In this document: positions 14,406 to 21,865 of the stretch, piece by piece
How positions within the stretch are numbered: position 1 is the stretch's first letter
Layout of the letters: each line of letters opens with the position of its first letter
Source: a virus
Reading direction: 5' to 3' (one strand)
Virus record (IMG/VR): IMGVR_UViG_3300045973_000637
Location: 1-26,024 of that record
Length of the DNA stretch: 26,024 nt
Translations under genes and position numbers: made by a program
The notes under the pieces: model-generated
Told to the model about the DNA's origin: nothing
Database searches by the model: none
Seen by the model: the letters and a program-made list of their open reading frames with translations, nothing else

Positions 14406-16490
14406 ATGAATGACCTGACCGACCTCAAGCACATCGAAGCGACTCAGCTCTGCCACAGCCAGGCGCTGCTGATTGCCGAGATCCACCCCAGCCCAACCAA
14501 CCCGCGCAAGACCTTCCCCGAAGCCGATATGGCGGAGATGGTCGACAGTGTCAAGCGCCACGGTGTCATGCAAGCCATCCTAGTCCGCCCGTGGCCAGAG
14601 GCCTATGCCTTCGAGGGCGAGCGCCCGAAGTATGAACTGATTGCCGGCGAGCGCCGCTATCGCGCTGCTAAAACCGCCGGCCTGACCTACATCAGCGCCA
14701 CCGTTCGCGATCTGGATGATCATGAAACCCTCGAGCTGCAGATCGTCGAGAACCTGCACCGCAAAGACCTTAACGAGCTCGAAGAAGCCGAAGGCTACGA
14801 GATGATGGTCAAGCGCTATGGCTACACCGCCGAGCAGCTGGCTGAGAAGATCGACAAGAGCAAGGCCTACATCTACGCGCGCCTCAAGCTGACCGCCGCC
14901 GGCGAAGCAGCCCGTACTGCATTTCGCGAAGGCCACCTTGATGCTTCTCGCCTTCTGTTGATCGCCCGGATTCCGACTGAAAGGCTACAAGAAGAAGCGT
15001 TGGCAGAAATCAACGACGAAGGCTATCGCGGGCCCATGAATTACCGCCAGGCGGCGAAATACATCCAGGAAAACTATATGCTGGATCTGGCCAAGGCACC
15101 TTTCTTGTCGTCCGACCCCGAGCTTATTCCCATGGCCGGCCAATGCGGAACCTGCCCCAAGCGAACCGGCAACAATCCAGATCTTTACCCAGAGGTGAAA
15201 AGTGCAGACATCTGCACCGACACAGCCTGTTTTGCGGCCAAGAAAACCGCCCACTTCGTCCGCATCAAGGATGCTGCCAAGACGCAAGGTAGAACCGTAG
15301 TTGATGGTGAAGCCGCCGTAAAACTGCTACGCAACGGCGATTGGGATATCAAGGGCTTCGTCAAACTTGACGATAAATGCTACCAGGCAGGTTTCCGATC
15401 AGAAGGTGGATATCCCACCTATCGCGAATTATTGGCTGATAAAGGCGTACCGGTCACGCTGATCGAGAAGCTGGACGGCACGCTGATCGAGACGGTCGAG
15501 GAGAAAGCCTTCACCGCTATCGCCGCCGAAGTCGGCGCCAAGCCCAAGACAACGAGCAACAGCGGCGATAAGGAGCGCACCGCTAAGGAAAAAGCCGAAA
15601 ACGAATTCCGCCAGCGCCTGTTTGATCAGGTCAGCCGCGCCTATCAGGAATCATTTGACGGGCAAGACCACCTGGATATCTTCAGCCTGCGTTTGATCGC
15701 TCGCCAGTTCTTTTCCTGTACCTGGAACGAATACCAGAAAAAGCTGGCCACCCGCTGGCTACCCAGCGAAGAGAAAATCGACTCGCACGAGCGCATCCAG
15801 CAACTCACTCGGCTGATCGATACCATGCCGTTGGCGCAGCTTAATCTGTTCATGATCGAACTGGCCCTGATCGGCATGTCGCACGTCGGTAGCTATGGCG
15901 CTACGGAAACTCCAGCCCCCTTCCTCGCTGCCGCTCAGCATATGCTCATCTCGCCAGACACGATTCGGCGCGAGATCAAGGCCGAACAGGATGCCAAGGC
16001 GGCTGGCAAGGGCAAGAAGGCGGCGAAGACCGCAAGCCCGGAGTTTGCCGAAGGCAGCTATGTCGAGATCATCGCCTACGATACCCAGAAGGATCTGATT
16101 GGTTCCTTTGGCCAGGTCAAAGCCGTCGGCCGCGCCATCGCTTCCGGAAAACCGATCTACACGCTGCTGCTCGCCGATGGCCTTTCCCTAGTTGCCGATT
16201 CAACCGAGCTAGCCAGCGCCACACAGGCCGCTTTCGAGACCCAACAGGACGAACGCAATCCGGCGAATGCCGCCGCACAGGCCGGCGACGAACCCGCCGT
16301 GGTCCACAGCAAACGTGTTGTCACCCCCATCGCTTATCGCCACCCCGACAACGTCGGTCTGGCATGGACAGGCCGCGGCCGTCAGCCCAAATGGGTTGAG
16401 CACTGGCTGGCGCAGGACGGTAACACCCTGGAACAGCTTGCTGTTGGCCAGCCGCGCTGTGACAAGACGATTGACATCCCCGGGCTGTAA
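14406..16490 (+). CDS. ParB-like protein with H-NS-like C-terminus
   Basis: This 694-residue protein has the ParB N-terminal nucleotide-binding fold (SPTNPRKTF, GVMQAILVRP, ELIAGERRYRAAK near residue 76, ENLHRKDLNELEEAEGYE) and a helix-turn-helix near residue 140 (YTAEQLAEKIDKSKAYIYAR). A Cys cluster follows near residue 245 (CGTCPKRT, then CTDTACF). The last about 45 residues (TPIAYRHPDN, then AWTGRGRQPKWVEHWL) match the AT-hook-like loop of H-NS-family DNA binders. I chose ATG 14406 for its GAAGGA site; an in-frame ATG at 14346 adds the 18-bp repeat. There is no ParA, so a regulatory or nuclease-like role is as likely as partition. Confidence 0.82.
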   Translation: MNDLTDLKHIEATQLCHSQALLIAEIHPSPTNPRKTFPEADMAEMVDSVKRHGVMQAILVRPWPEAYAFEGERPKYELIAGERRYRAAKTAGLTYISATVRDLDDHETLELQIVENLHRKDLNELEEAEGYEMMVKRYGYTAEQLAEKIDKSKAYIYARLKLTAAGEAARTAFREGHLDASRLLLIARIPTERLQEEALAEINDEGYRGPMNYRQAAKYIQENYMLDLAKAPFLSSDPELIPMAGQCGTCPKRTGNNPDLYPEVKSADICTDTACFAAKKTAHFVRIKDAAKTQGRTVVDGEAAVKLLRNGDWDIKGFVKLDDKCYQAGFRSEGGYPTYRELLADKGVPVTLIEKLDGTLIETVEEKAFTAIAAEVGAKPKTTSNSGDKERTAKEKAENEFRQRLFDQVSRAYQESFDGQDHLDIFSLRLIARQFFSCTWNEYQKKLATRWLPSEEKIDSHERIQQLTRLIDTMPLAQLNLFMIELALIGMSHVGSYGATETPAPFLAAAQHMLISPDTIRREIKAEQDAKAAGKGKKAAKTASPEFAEGSYVEIIAYDTQKDLIGSFGQVKAVGRAIASGKPIYTLLLADGLSLVADSTELASATQAAFETQQDERNPANAAAQAGDEPAVVHSKRVVTPIAYRHPDNVGLAWTGRGRQPKWVEHWLAQDGNTLEQLAVGQPRCDKTIDIPGL

Positions 16491-16515
16491 TTCATCCACA
16501 ACGAAAGGAAGATTC

Positions 16516-17112
16516 ATGCAACAAACGCAAACCCCGCAAATCGGCACTGCCTTCGAAGGCGGTTTCTTTGGCGGCGTCATCAACGTCAATGGCCATCACA
16601 AGGGCGTCATCTGGGCCCCGAAAAAACCCGGCAGCTTTCCTGCCGTTCTGTTGGATGAAGACAAAATCGTCACCGATGCCGGCAGCCCGTTCGACTGCCT
16701 TAACAATACTCTGGCGCTGCTCTCCGCCGGCAGCCATGCCGCCAAGTATGTAACGGGTCTGAAGATCAACGGCTTCCAGGACTGGCTGATTCCATCGCGC
16801 GACGTGCTCGAGCTCGGTTATCGCCACTTCAAGCCGACCACGGACACGAACTGGTGTAGCTGGCGCGACGGCGAGAACCACAACAGCGTTCCACCAGGCT
16901 GGCTCTACACCCGTCAACTGCCTAGCCAGACATCACTCGAAGCCTTCAAGGCCGGCGGCGATGAGGCCTTCGATGTCGTCTGGCATTGGTCATCAACCGT
17001 ACATCCCGATGGCGACTCGGCGTTCATCCAGCACTTCTTCCTCGGCAGCCAGTGCGACAGCGCCCTCTCTGCCGAGTGTCGGGTCCGTGCCGTCAGGCTG
17101 ATTCAACTTTGA
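16516..17112 (+). CDS. DGR target 2, DUF1566-like
   Basis: This 198-residue protein of the DUF1566/C-type-lectin-like class has EGGFFGGVINVNG at the start, GFQDWLIPSRDVLELGYRHF in the centre, then CSWRDGENHNSVPPGWLYT, and WHWSSTVHPDGDSAFIQ entering the variable end. The last 31 codons contain variable repeat 2 and end RLIQL. It is a close paralog of target 3. AAAGGAAG precedes ATG 16516. No signal peptide or membrane segment is seen, so it probably acts in the cytoplasm or in the virion. Confidence 0.93.
   Translation: MQQTQTPQIGTAFEGGFFGGVINVNGHHKGVIWAPKKPGSFPAVLLDEDKIVTDAGSPFDCLNNTLALLSAGSHAAKYVTGLKINGFQDWLIPSRDVLELGYRHFKPTTDTNWCSWRDGENHNSVPPGWLYTRQLPSQTSLEAFKAGGDEAFDVVWHWSSTVHPDGDSAFIQHFFLGSQCDSALSAECRVRAVRLIQL
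17020..17096 (+). repeat. DGR variable repeat 2
   Basis: This 77-nt copy of the template differs at 11 positions, all template adenines. Examples are AAC to TGC, CTC and AGC, and GAC to GCC. The invariant end is 17065-17096. Confidence 0.97.
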
Positions 17113-17139
17113 TCCTTGAATCCTTCAATACTTATCAGG
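17108..17139 (+). repeat. 8-bp tandem units behind target 2
   Basis: The units TTTGATCC, TTGAATCC, TTCAATAC and TTATCAGG follow one another, with the TGA stop inside the first. TTGAA-TCC-TTCAA could also form a small hairpin. Confidence 0.8.
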
Positions 17140-17147
17140 AACTCATC

Positions 17148-17741
17148 ATGCAGCCCACCAATTTCACTATCGGCGCCGCCCTTGAGGGCGGATTTTTCGG
17201 CGGAATTATCAACGTCTCCGGTCAACAAAAAGGCGTCATCTGGGCGCCGAAGCAGGAAGGCCAGATCAAGGCTCGCCTGATGCCGCAAGGTCGCCGCATC
17301 CTGTCGGCCCATAGCCCGAATGACTGCCTGACCAATACGCAGCAATTGCTTGGTGTCGGCAGCCCAGCCGCTCAGCGCATCGCCGAAATGAACATCAATG
17401 GCTTCGCCGACTGGCTCATTCCGTCCCGCGACGTGCTCGAACTCGGCTATCGCCATTTCAAGCCGACCACCTACAAAAACTATTGCAGCTGGCGCGATGG
17501 CGAGAACCTCAACAGCGTTCCACCAGGCTGGCTCTACACCCCGGAACATCCGGCGCAGACGGCACTGGTTGATTTCCAGATAGATGGCACCGAAGCCTTC
17601 GACGATTACTACTACTGGACCTCGACCGTCCTGCCGACTGGCGAAACGGCGTTCTTCCAGACCTTCCTCAACGGCGTCCAGGGCGACAGCGTCCTCTCTG
17701 CCGAGTGTCGGGTCCGTGCCGTCAGGCTGATTCAACTTTAA
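17148..17741 (+). CDS. DGR target 3, DUF1566-like
   Basis: This 197-residue paralog of target 2 has the same order of motifs (EGGFFGGIINVSG, GFADWLIPSRDVLELGYRHF, CSWRDGENLNSVPPGWLYT, YYWTSTVLPTGETAFFQ). The region that differs most from target 2 besides the variable end is residues 35-65. It holds variable repeat 3 and ends RLIQL. Tandem duplication of an ancestral target gene is the simplest origin. CAGGA lies upstream of ATG 17148. Confidence 0.93.
   Translation: MQPTNFTIGAALEGGFFGGIINVSGQQKGVIWAPKQEGQIKARLMPQGRRILSAHSPNDCLTNTQQLLGVGSPAAQRIAEMNINGFADWLIPSRDVLELGYRHFKPTTYKNYCSWRDGENLNSVPPGWLYTPEHPAQTALVDFQIDGTEAFDDYYYWTSTVLPTGETAFFQTFLNGVQGDSVLSAECRVRAVRLIQL
17649..17725 (+). repeat. DGR variable repeat 3
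   Basis: This 77-nt copy of the template differs at 11 positions, all template adenines. It is the only copy in which the ATC codon near the 5' end has changed (to TTC). The invariant end is 17694-17725. Confidence 0.97.
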
Positions 17742-17768
17742 CCCTTGAATCCTTCAATCCTTCATCGG
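17737..17768 (+). repeat. 8-bp tandem units behind target 3
   Basis: The units are TTTAACCC, TTGAATCC, TTCAATCC and TTCATCGG. The TAA stop belongs to the first unit. Confidence 0.8.
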
Positions 17769-17777
17769 AAAACCACC

Positions 17778-18260
17778 ATGAAACTGCATATCGAGAATCT
17801 CAATATCACCGTGTCTCACCCTCAGCAGCCTGCAGGGCTGCTCGCGACGCTGGCCTTTGCCAACGCCGTATCCAGCACGCCAGCACCAGCGATCGGCGAG
17901 AAATGGCCGGGCACCGAAGCCACCTATGCCGGCATCGCGCTTTCCAGCGCCGGCGACAGCCTCGTCCATCTGCTGCTCTGGGATGAGTCGAACGATATCG
18001 CCCTGCCCTACGCCAAAGCTGTTGCCTACGCCGAAACGGTAAATCGCGACATGAACAGCCACCTCCCGACGCGCCATCAAAGCATCACGCTCTTCGAGAA
18101 CCTGCAGGCCAGCTTCAACCAGGACTACTACCACTGGACGCTGACCAAAACCAAGAGCGGTAAATCGGCGTTCATCCAGTTCTTCACCTACGGCTACCAG
18201 TACACCTGCGACCTCTCTGCCGAGTGTCGGGTCCGTGCCGTCAGCGAGATTCCACTTTAA
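17778..18260 (+). CDS. DGR target 4, paralog of target 1
   Basis: This 160-residue protein has an N-terminal strand-like stretch (MKLHIENLNITVSH) in place of the coiled coil of target 1. The shared domain follows (AIGEKWPGTEATYAGIALSS, then SHLPTRHQSITLF), then YYHWTLTKTKSGKSAFIQ and variable repeat 4, ending SEIPL. I chose ATG 17778; an in-frame ATG at 17745 lies inside the octamer array and is unlikely. It is the last target before avd. Confidence 0.9.
   Translation: MKLHIENLNITVSHPQQPAGLLATLAFANAVSSTPAPAIGEKWPGTEATYAGIALSSAGDSLVHLLLWDESNDIALPYAKAVAYAETVNRDMNSHLPTRHQSITLFENLQASFNQDYYHWTLTKTKSGKSAFIQFFTYGYQYTCDLSAECRVRAVSEIPL
18168..18244 (+). repeat. DGR variable repeat 4
   Basis: This 77-nt copy of the template differs at 9 positions, all template adenines. 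Three AAC codons became TAC and one became TTC, so the encoded surface is aromatic-rich. The invariant end is 18213-18244. Confidence 0.97.
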
Positions 18261-18302
18261 TCCTTTAACCCTTTAGTCCTTTAGTCCTTTAGTCCTTCAA
18301 CC
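18256..18302 (+). repeat. 8-bp tandem units between target 4 and avd
   Basis: This is the clearest array: TTTAATCC, TTTAACCC, three identical TTTAGTCC, then TTCAACC directly before the avd ATG. It fills the whole gap and leaves no normal ribosome site for avd. Confidence 0.9.
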
Positions 18303-18680
18303 ATGCTTCATACCAACCTGCCGATTTACAAGAAGGGTTACGACTTGTTAACCCTTGCCGCCGATGTTCAGCTGAACATGCCCCGCACGTTCAAGCAAAG
18401 CCTCGGCAAGCGCGTTTCAGACGAATGCGTCGATCTGCTCCTCGAAATCGGCTACGCCAATGCCAGCCGAGGCGAAGCACGCTGCGAGCACATCCGCAGC
18501 GTGCTTCGCGGGCTGGAAGTGGTCTCACTGATGATGCGAGTCAGTTTCGACAAGGGCTTTATCTCGCGAAAGATATGGGCCTGCAGCATCGAAATGACCA
18601 GCACCATTGGCGGCCAGGCAGGCGGATGGCTGAAGAAGTCAGCACCCGCGTCTGATTCACAGGGGTCAAGGCTCCTATGA
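18303..18680 (+). CDS. avd: DGR accessory protein Avd (four-helix bundle)
   Basis: This 125-residue protein of four amphipathic helices starts MLHTNLPIYKKGYDLLTLAA. Length, helix pattern (LGKRVSDECVDLLLEIGYAN, then IRSVLRGLEVVSLMMRVSFD) and position match Avd. In known DGRs Avd forms a positively charged pentamer that binds the template RNA and the reverse transcriptase. The stop overlaps the reverse transcriptase start as ATGA. The octamer array occupies its 5' leader. Confidence 0.9.
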   Translation: MLHTNLPIYKKGYDLLTLAADVQLNMPRTFKQSLGKRVSDECVDLLLEIGYANASRGEARCEHIRSVLRGLEVVSLMMRVSFDKGFISRKIWACSIEMTSTIGGQAGGWLKKSAPASDSQGSRLL

Positions 18681-20008
18681 CCGTGCGCTTTATGAATCTG
18701 GTCGCACCCCTGCCCCACAAGGGCACGGACATGCACACCACGGATACCGCAGATCTCTTCTCTGGCTGGTCCGGTGCAGTTTCCCCGCTGAACAGTCAGC
18801 AGGGCGACGTCGATAGTGCGAACGAACGGCGTTCATCCAGAACTTCAACAACGGCAACCAGAACAACAACGACCTCTCTGCCGAGTGTCGGGTCCGTGCC
18901 GTCAGCAGATTCATCCCACTACACCTTCGAGTTGTTGCTGCGTGCGTATCTGGATTGTCGCAAGCACAAGCGCAACTCGAAGAGTGCCCTGGCCTTCGAG
19001 CAGGATCTCGAACGCAACCTGTGGCAGCTGCACCTGGAACTGAGCGACGGTTCCTACTCCCCCGGAAAATCGATCTGCTTCGTCATCACGCGCCCGAAAC
19101 CGCGCGAAGTATGGGCTGCCGATTTCCGCGATCGCATCGTGCATCACCTGTTGCACAACCAGGTTGGCCCCCGCTTCTACGCCCGCTTCATTGCCGACTC
19201 CTGCGCTTGCATTGCCGGCCGTGGCACACTGTACGCAGCTGAACGACTCGAGGCCAAAGTCCGCAGCATTACGCAAAACTGGCGGCGCCCGGCCTACTAC
19301 CTCAAGTGTGACCTGGCCAATTTCTTTGTCGCGATCGACAAGCACATTGTGCAGGCACTGTTCGCCAAGCACATCAACGAACCATGGTGGCTGGCGCTGG
19401 CAGAAACCATCCTGTTTCACGATCCGCGCCAGAACTTTGAATACCAGGGCAACCCGGCTTTACTGGAACGCGTTCCGCCGCATAAGCGCCTGAGCAGCCA
19501 ACCGGCCCACCTTGGGCTGCCGATCGGCAATCTGTGGTCGCAGTTCTCCGCCAACGTTCTGCTCAATGTGCTTGACCAGTTCGTCAAGCACGAGCTGCAT
19601 TGCCGGCACTACATCCGCTACGTCGATGATTTCATCCTTCTACACGAGTCGGCACAGTGGCTCAATGCCGCCAAGGCCCGGATCGAGCAGCTGCTTGCCA
19701 AACAACTGGCAATGCATCTCAACCCCAGCAAAACCATCCTGCAGCCCATCAAGCGCGGCATTGATTTCGTCGGCCAGGTCACTAAGCCCCATCGCCGCAC
19801 TCTGCGCCGCAAAACCTTCAAAGACGCCATCCGGCGACTCGAATCCATCGACGCCACCGATGTTTTTCAGACGGCCAACAGCTATTTTGGCCTTCTTCGT
19901 CAGACCACCCACAGCCATCAAGACCGGGCCATTCTCAGCAACACCCTTCGCCATCGCGGCCACAGCATCAAGGCCGATCTCACCAAGACCTATCGGAGAA
20001 CCGCATGA
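18677..20008 (+). CDS. DGR reverse transcriptase
   Basis: This error-prone reverse transcriptase copies the template RNA with adenine infidelity. Visible motifs: KPREVWAADFRDRIVHHLL, then YLKCDLANFFVAID near residue 207 with the first catalytic Asp, GLPIGNLWSQF near 280 (the IGxxxSQ signature of DGR enzymes), and YVDD at about 315-318. The catalytic domain begins near residue 80. ATG 18677 overlaps the avd stop as ATGA but places the template inside the coding frame, read as a Thr/Ser-rich linker. GTG 18896 would start after most of the template and give about 370 residues, a usual size. The stop overlaps the next gene by 4 nt. Confidence 0.96.
   Translation: MTVRFMNLVAPLPHKGTDMHTTDTADLFSGWSGAVSPLNSQQGDVDSANERRSSRTSTTATRTTTTSLPSVGSVPSADSSHYTFELLLRAYLDCRKHKRNSKSALAFEQDLERNLWQLHLELSDGSYSPGKSICFVITRPKPREVWAADFRDRIVHHLLHNQVGPRFYARFIADSCACIAGRGTLYAAERLEAKVRSITQNWRRPAYYLKCDLANFFVAIDKHIVQALFAKHINEPWWLALAETILFHDPRQNFEYQGNPALLERVPPHKRLSSQPAHLGLPIGNLWSQFSANVLLNVLDQFVKHELHCRHYIRYVDDFILLHESAQWLNAAKARIEQLLAKQLAMHLNPSKTILQPIKRGIDFVGQVTKPHRRTLRRKTFKDAIRRLESIDATDVFQTANSYFGLLRQTTHSHQDRAILSNTLRHRGHSIKADLTKTYRRTA
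18829..18905 (+). repeat. DGR template repeat
   Basis: This 77-nt template has seven AAC codons in the target frame and 18 adenines in its variable 5' half (18829-18873). The 3' half (18874-18905) is identical in all four copies. Beyond it the template reads AGCAGATTCATCCCACT whereas targets 1 and 4 read AGCGAGATTCCACTT. It therefore has an altered IMH*-like flank that should keep it from being overwritten. It lies in the 5' part of the reverse transcriptase frame, in a different codon phase. Confidence 0.97.
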
Positions 20009-20847
20009 CCATTCCGCTTTGCATTTACCACCACGCCTGCGCAGATGGCGTTGCCGCTGCCTGGGCGGTGCGCGAGCACTATCGCCTCAAAGGCAGCGAT
20101 GTTGAATTCTTTCCCGGCATCTACGACGAGGCGCCGCCCGACGTCACTGGACGCGATGTGATCATGGTCGATTTCAGTTACAAGCGCCCAGTCTTGCTGC
20201 AGATGGCCGAGCAAGCCAATAGTCTGCTCGTCATCGACCATCATAAAACCGCTATGCAAGATATTATCGATCTTCCTTTTTCGATCGATCTGGAATTTTC
20301 CCTTAACCATTCGGGCGCAATGCTTGCATGGAACCGCTTTCACCCAGGCCAAGATGCACCGCTGCTCTTCGATCATATCCAGGACCATGACCTCTGGCGC
20401 TTCGCGCTTAGCCATACCCGTGAGATCACCGCCGCCGTCTATTCCCACCCGATCACACCAACGAACTTCGGCGACCTAATCAACGCCGGTATCCGGTCGC
20501 TGATCGCCGAAGGGATTTCCCTGTTGCGCAAGCAGCGTCATGACATCGATGCCATTATCCGCGATGCAGTTCGCCAGATGCGCTTTGGCGAGACGCTGGT
20601 CCCCGCCGCCAACGTACCCTGGATGTACGCCAGCGACGTCGCCGGGATCCTGGCCGAAGGCCAACCCTTTGCCGTCACCTATTACGACGATGCCAAGGGC
20701 CGGCGCTTTTCCTTGCGTTCCACCCCGGACGGTGCAGACGTCTCCACGATCGCCGAGGCCTTCGGCGGCGGCGGTCATGAACATGCGGCCGGATTTCGCA
20801 TGACGCGGGAAGAAGCGATCGATTTCGAAGTGGCGGGAGGGGTGTGA
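20005..20847 (+). CDS. DHH-family phosphoesterase
   Basis: This 280-residue protein has HHACADGVAAA near the N-terminus, VDFSYKRP, the DHH triad (IDHHKTA near residue 78), and a DHHA1-type end with GGGGHEHAAGFRM. This family hydrolyses phosphodiester bonds in nanoRNA, pAp or cyclic dinucleotides using manganese. The substrate is not readable here. It starts inside the reverse transcriptase stop (ATGA), so it is translated with the DGR enzyme. Confidence 0.88.
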   Translation: MTIPLCIYHHACADGVAAAWAVREHYRLKGSDVEFFPGIYDEAPPDVTGRDVIMVDFSYKRPVLLQMAEQANSLLVIDHHKTAMQDIIDLPFSIDLEFSLNHSGAMLAWNRFHPGQDAPLLFDHIQDHDLWRFALSHTREITAAVYSHPITPTNFGDLINAGIRSLIAEGISLLRKQRHDIDAIIRDAVRQMRFGETLVPAANVPWMYASDVAGILAEGQPFAVTYYDDAKGRRFSLRSTPDGADVSTIAEAFGGGGHEHAAGFRMTREEAIDFEVAGGV

Positions 20848-20849
20848 TC

Positions 20850-21347
20850 GTGAGCCACACAAATATACCCTGGTCAACCAGAACCGGGCGCCATCTCGGT
20901 GAAACGCTCATCGTTGGGGATAATGGCCGTCAGGTCATCGGATATTTTCAGCAGCCCAATATCGGGGGGTCACACGAAGACAATGCGCTACGAACCATCT
21001 CCTGCGTCAATGCCTGTGCTGGAATTCCCAACGACTATATCTCTAATGTTGTTTCCTTTGGCCTTCAAGGTCACAACAAAGTTTCAGACGATCTAATGGC
21101 AGCTCGAGATGCTTTGCTGCACGAAGGCATGCAGCGCGATGACCTTCTGGCTGCACTTCACGCGATTGTTGCAGAACTTAACCAAGGATTGAACTGCTCG
21201 CAAACGACCATTCGTAAAATAACTCAGGAAGCCATCGCCAGCGTGGAAGAATCGGCAGTTGTCAAGGATTCCTTGACAACTGAAATATCAATCCCCGCCC
21301 TCGTCTTCTACCCTGCCGGCAGCCTGGGCGAAGAGGTGCAGCCTTGA
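20850..21347 (+). CDS. Phage protein of unknown function
   Basis: This is a 165-residue protein. I chose GTG 20850 because GGAGG (20836-20840) is 9 nt upstream; GTG 20844 is only 3 nt from it. The N-terminal half has short strands (GRHLGETLIVGDNGRQVIGY), and the middle is helical (DDLMAARDALLHEGMQRDDL). Its stop overlaps the next TTG start. No family was recognised with confidence. Confidence 0.65.
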   Translation: MSHTNIPWSTRTGRHLGETLIVGDNGRQVIGYFQQPNIGGSHEDNALRTISCVNACAGIPNDYISNVVSFGLQGHNKVSDDLMAARDALLHEGMQRDDLLAALHAIVAELNQGLNCSQTTIRKITQEAIASVEESAVVKDSLTTEISIPALVFYPAGSLGEEVQP

Positions 21348-21865
21348 CCTGGCTACTCACCGCCTCCGGCAAGCAGTTCGATCCCGTCGACCCGCAACCC
21401 GACATGATTGACTTGGTCGATATCGCCAATGGCCTATCGAACGAATGCCGCTTTGCCGGCCAGTGTCGATACTTCTACAGCGTCGCCCAACACTCGGTAC
21501 TGGTCAGCCAGAACGTACCCCGCGAAAACGCCTGGGAAGCTCTGCTGCATGATGCCGCGGAAGCCTATATCAAGGATATCCCGGCGCCGATCAAGCGACT
21601 GCTCCCAGACTACCGCGCCCTCGAGCACAAGATCGAGGCCGCGATCCGCGCCCGCTTTGGCCTGCCGGATAGCCAGACACCCATTGTCAAGCATGCCGAT
21701 CTCGTTTTGCTCGCCACCGAGCGCCGTGACCTGATGCCGCAAGATGGCAGTTCCTGGCAGATGCTCAAGGGGATCACTCCGCTCGATAAGCGCATTCGGG
21801 CCGTGCATTCATCAGCCGCCAAATCCCTGTTCATGCAGCATGCTCTGGAGGTACTGCAGGCATGA
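21344..21865 (+). CDS. HD-domain phosphohydrolase (YfbR-like)
   Basis: This 173-residue protein has the HD metal-site pattern: RYFYSVAQHSVLV (His 50), ALLHDAAEAYIKDIP (His-Asp 69-70) and KHADLVLLATERRDLM (Asp near 117). Phage proteins of this type resemble 5'-deoxynucleotidases that shift the dNTP pool. It starts at TTG overlapping the previous stop. Substrate is inferred from the family, not proven. Confidence 0.85.
   Translation: MTWLLTASGKQFDPVDPQPDMIDLVDIANGLSNECRFAGQCRYFYSVAQHSVLVSQNVPRENAWEALLHDAAEAYIKDIPAPIKRLLPDYRALEHKIEAAIRARFGLPDSQTPIVKHADLVLLATERRDLMPQDGSSWQMLKGITPLDKRIRAVHSSAAKSLFMQHALEVLQA

Noticed and set aside
17108-17139. Octamer arrays as intrinsic terminators
   Set aside because: Only a weak TTGAA/TTCAA pairing exists behind targets 2 and 3, with no G+C-rich stem or T-run, and the array behind target 4 has no stem at all.
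17745-17777. ATG 17745 as the start of target 4
   Set aside because: It lies inside the octamer array directly behind the target 3 stop, and the homologous domain begins after ATG 17778.
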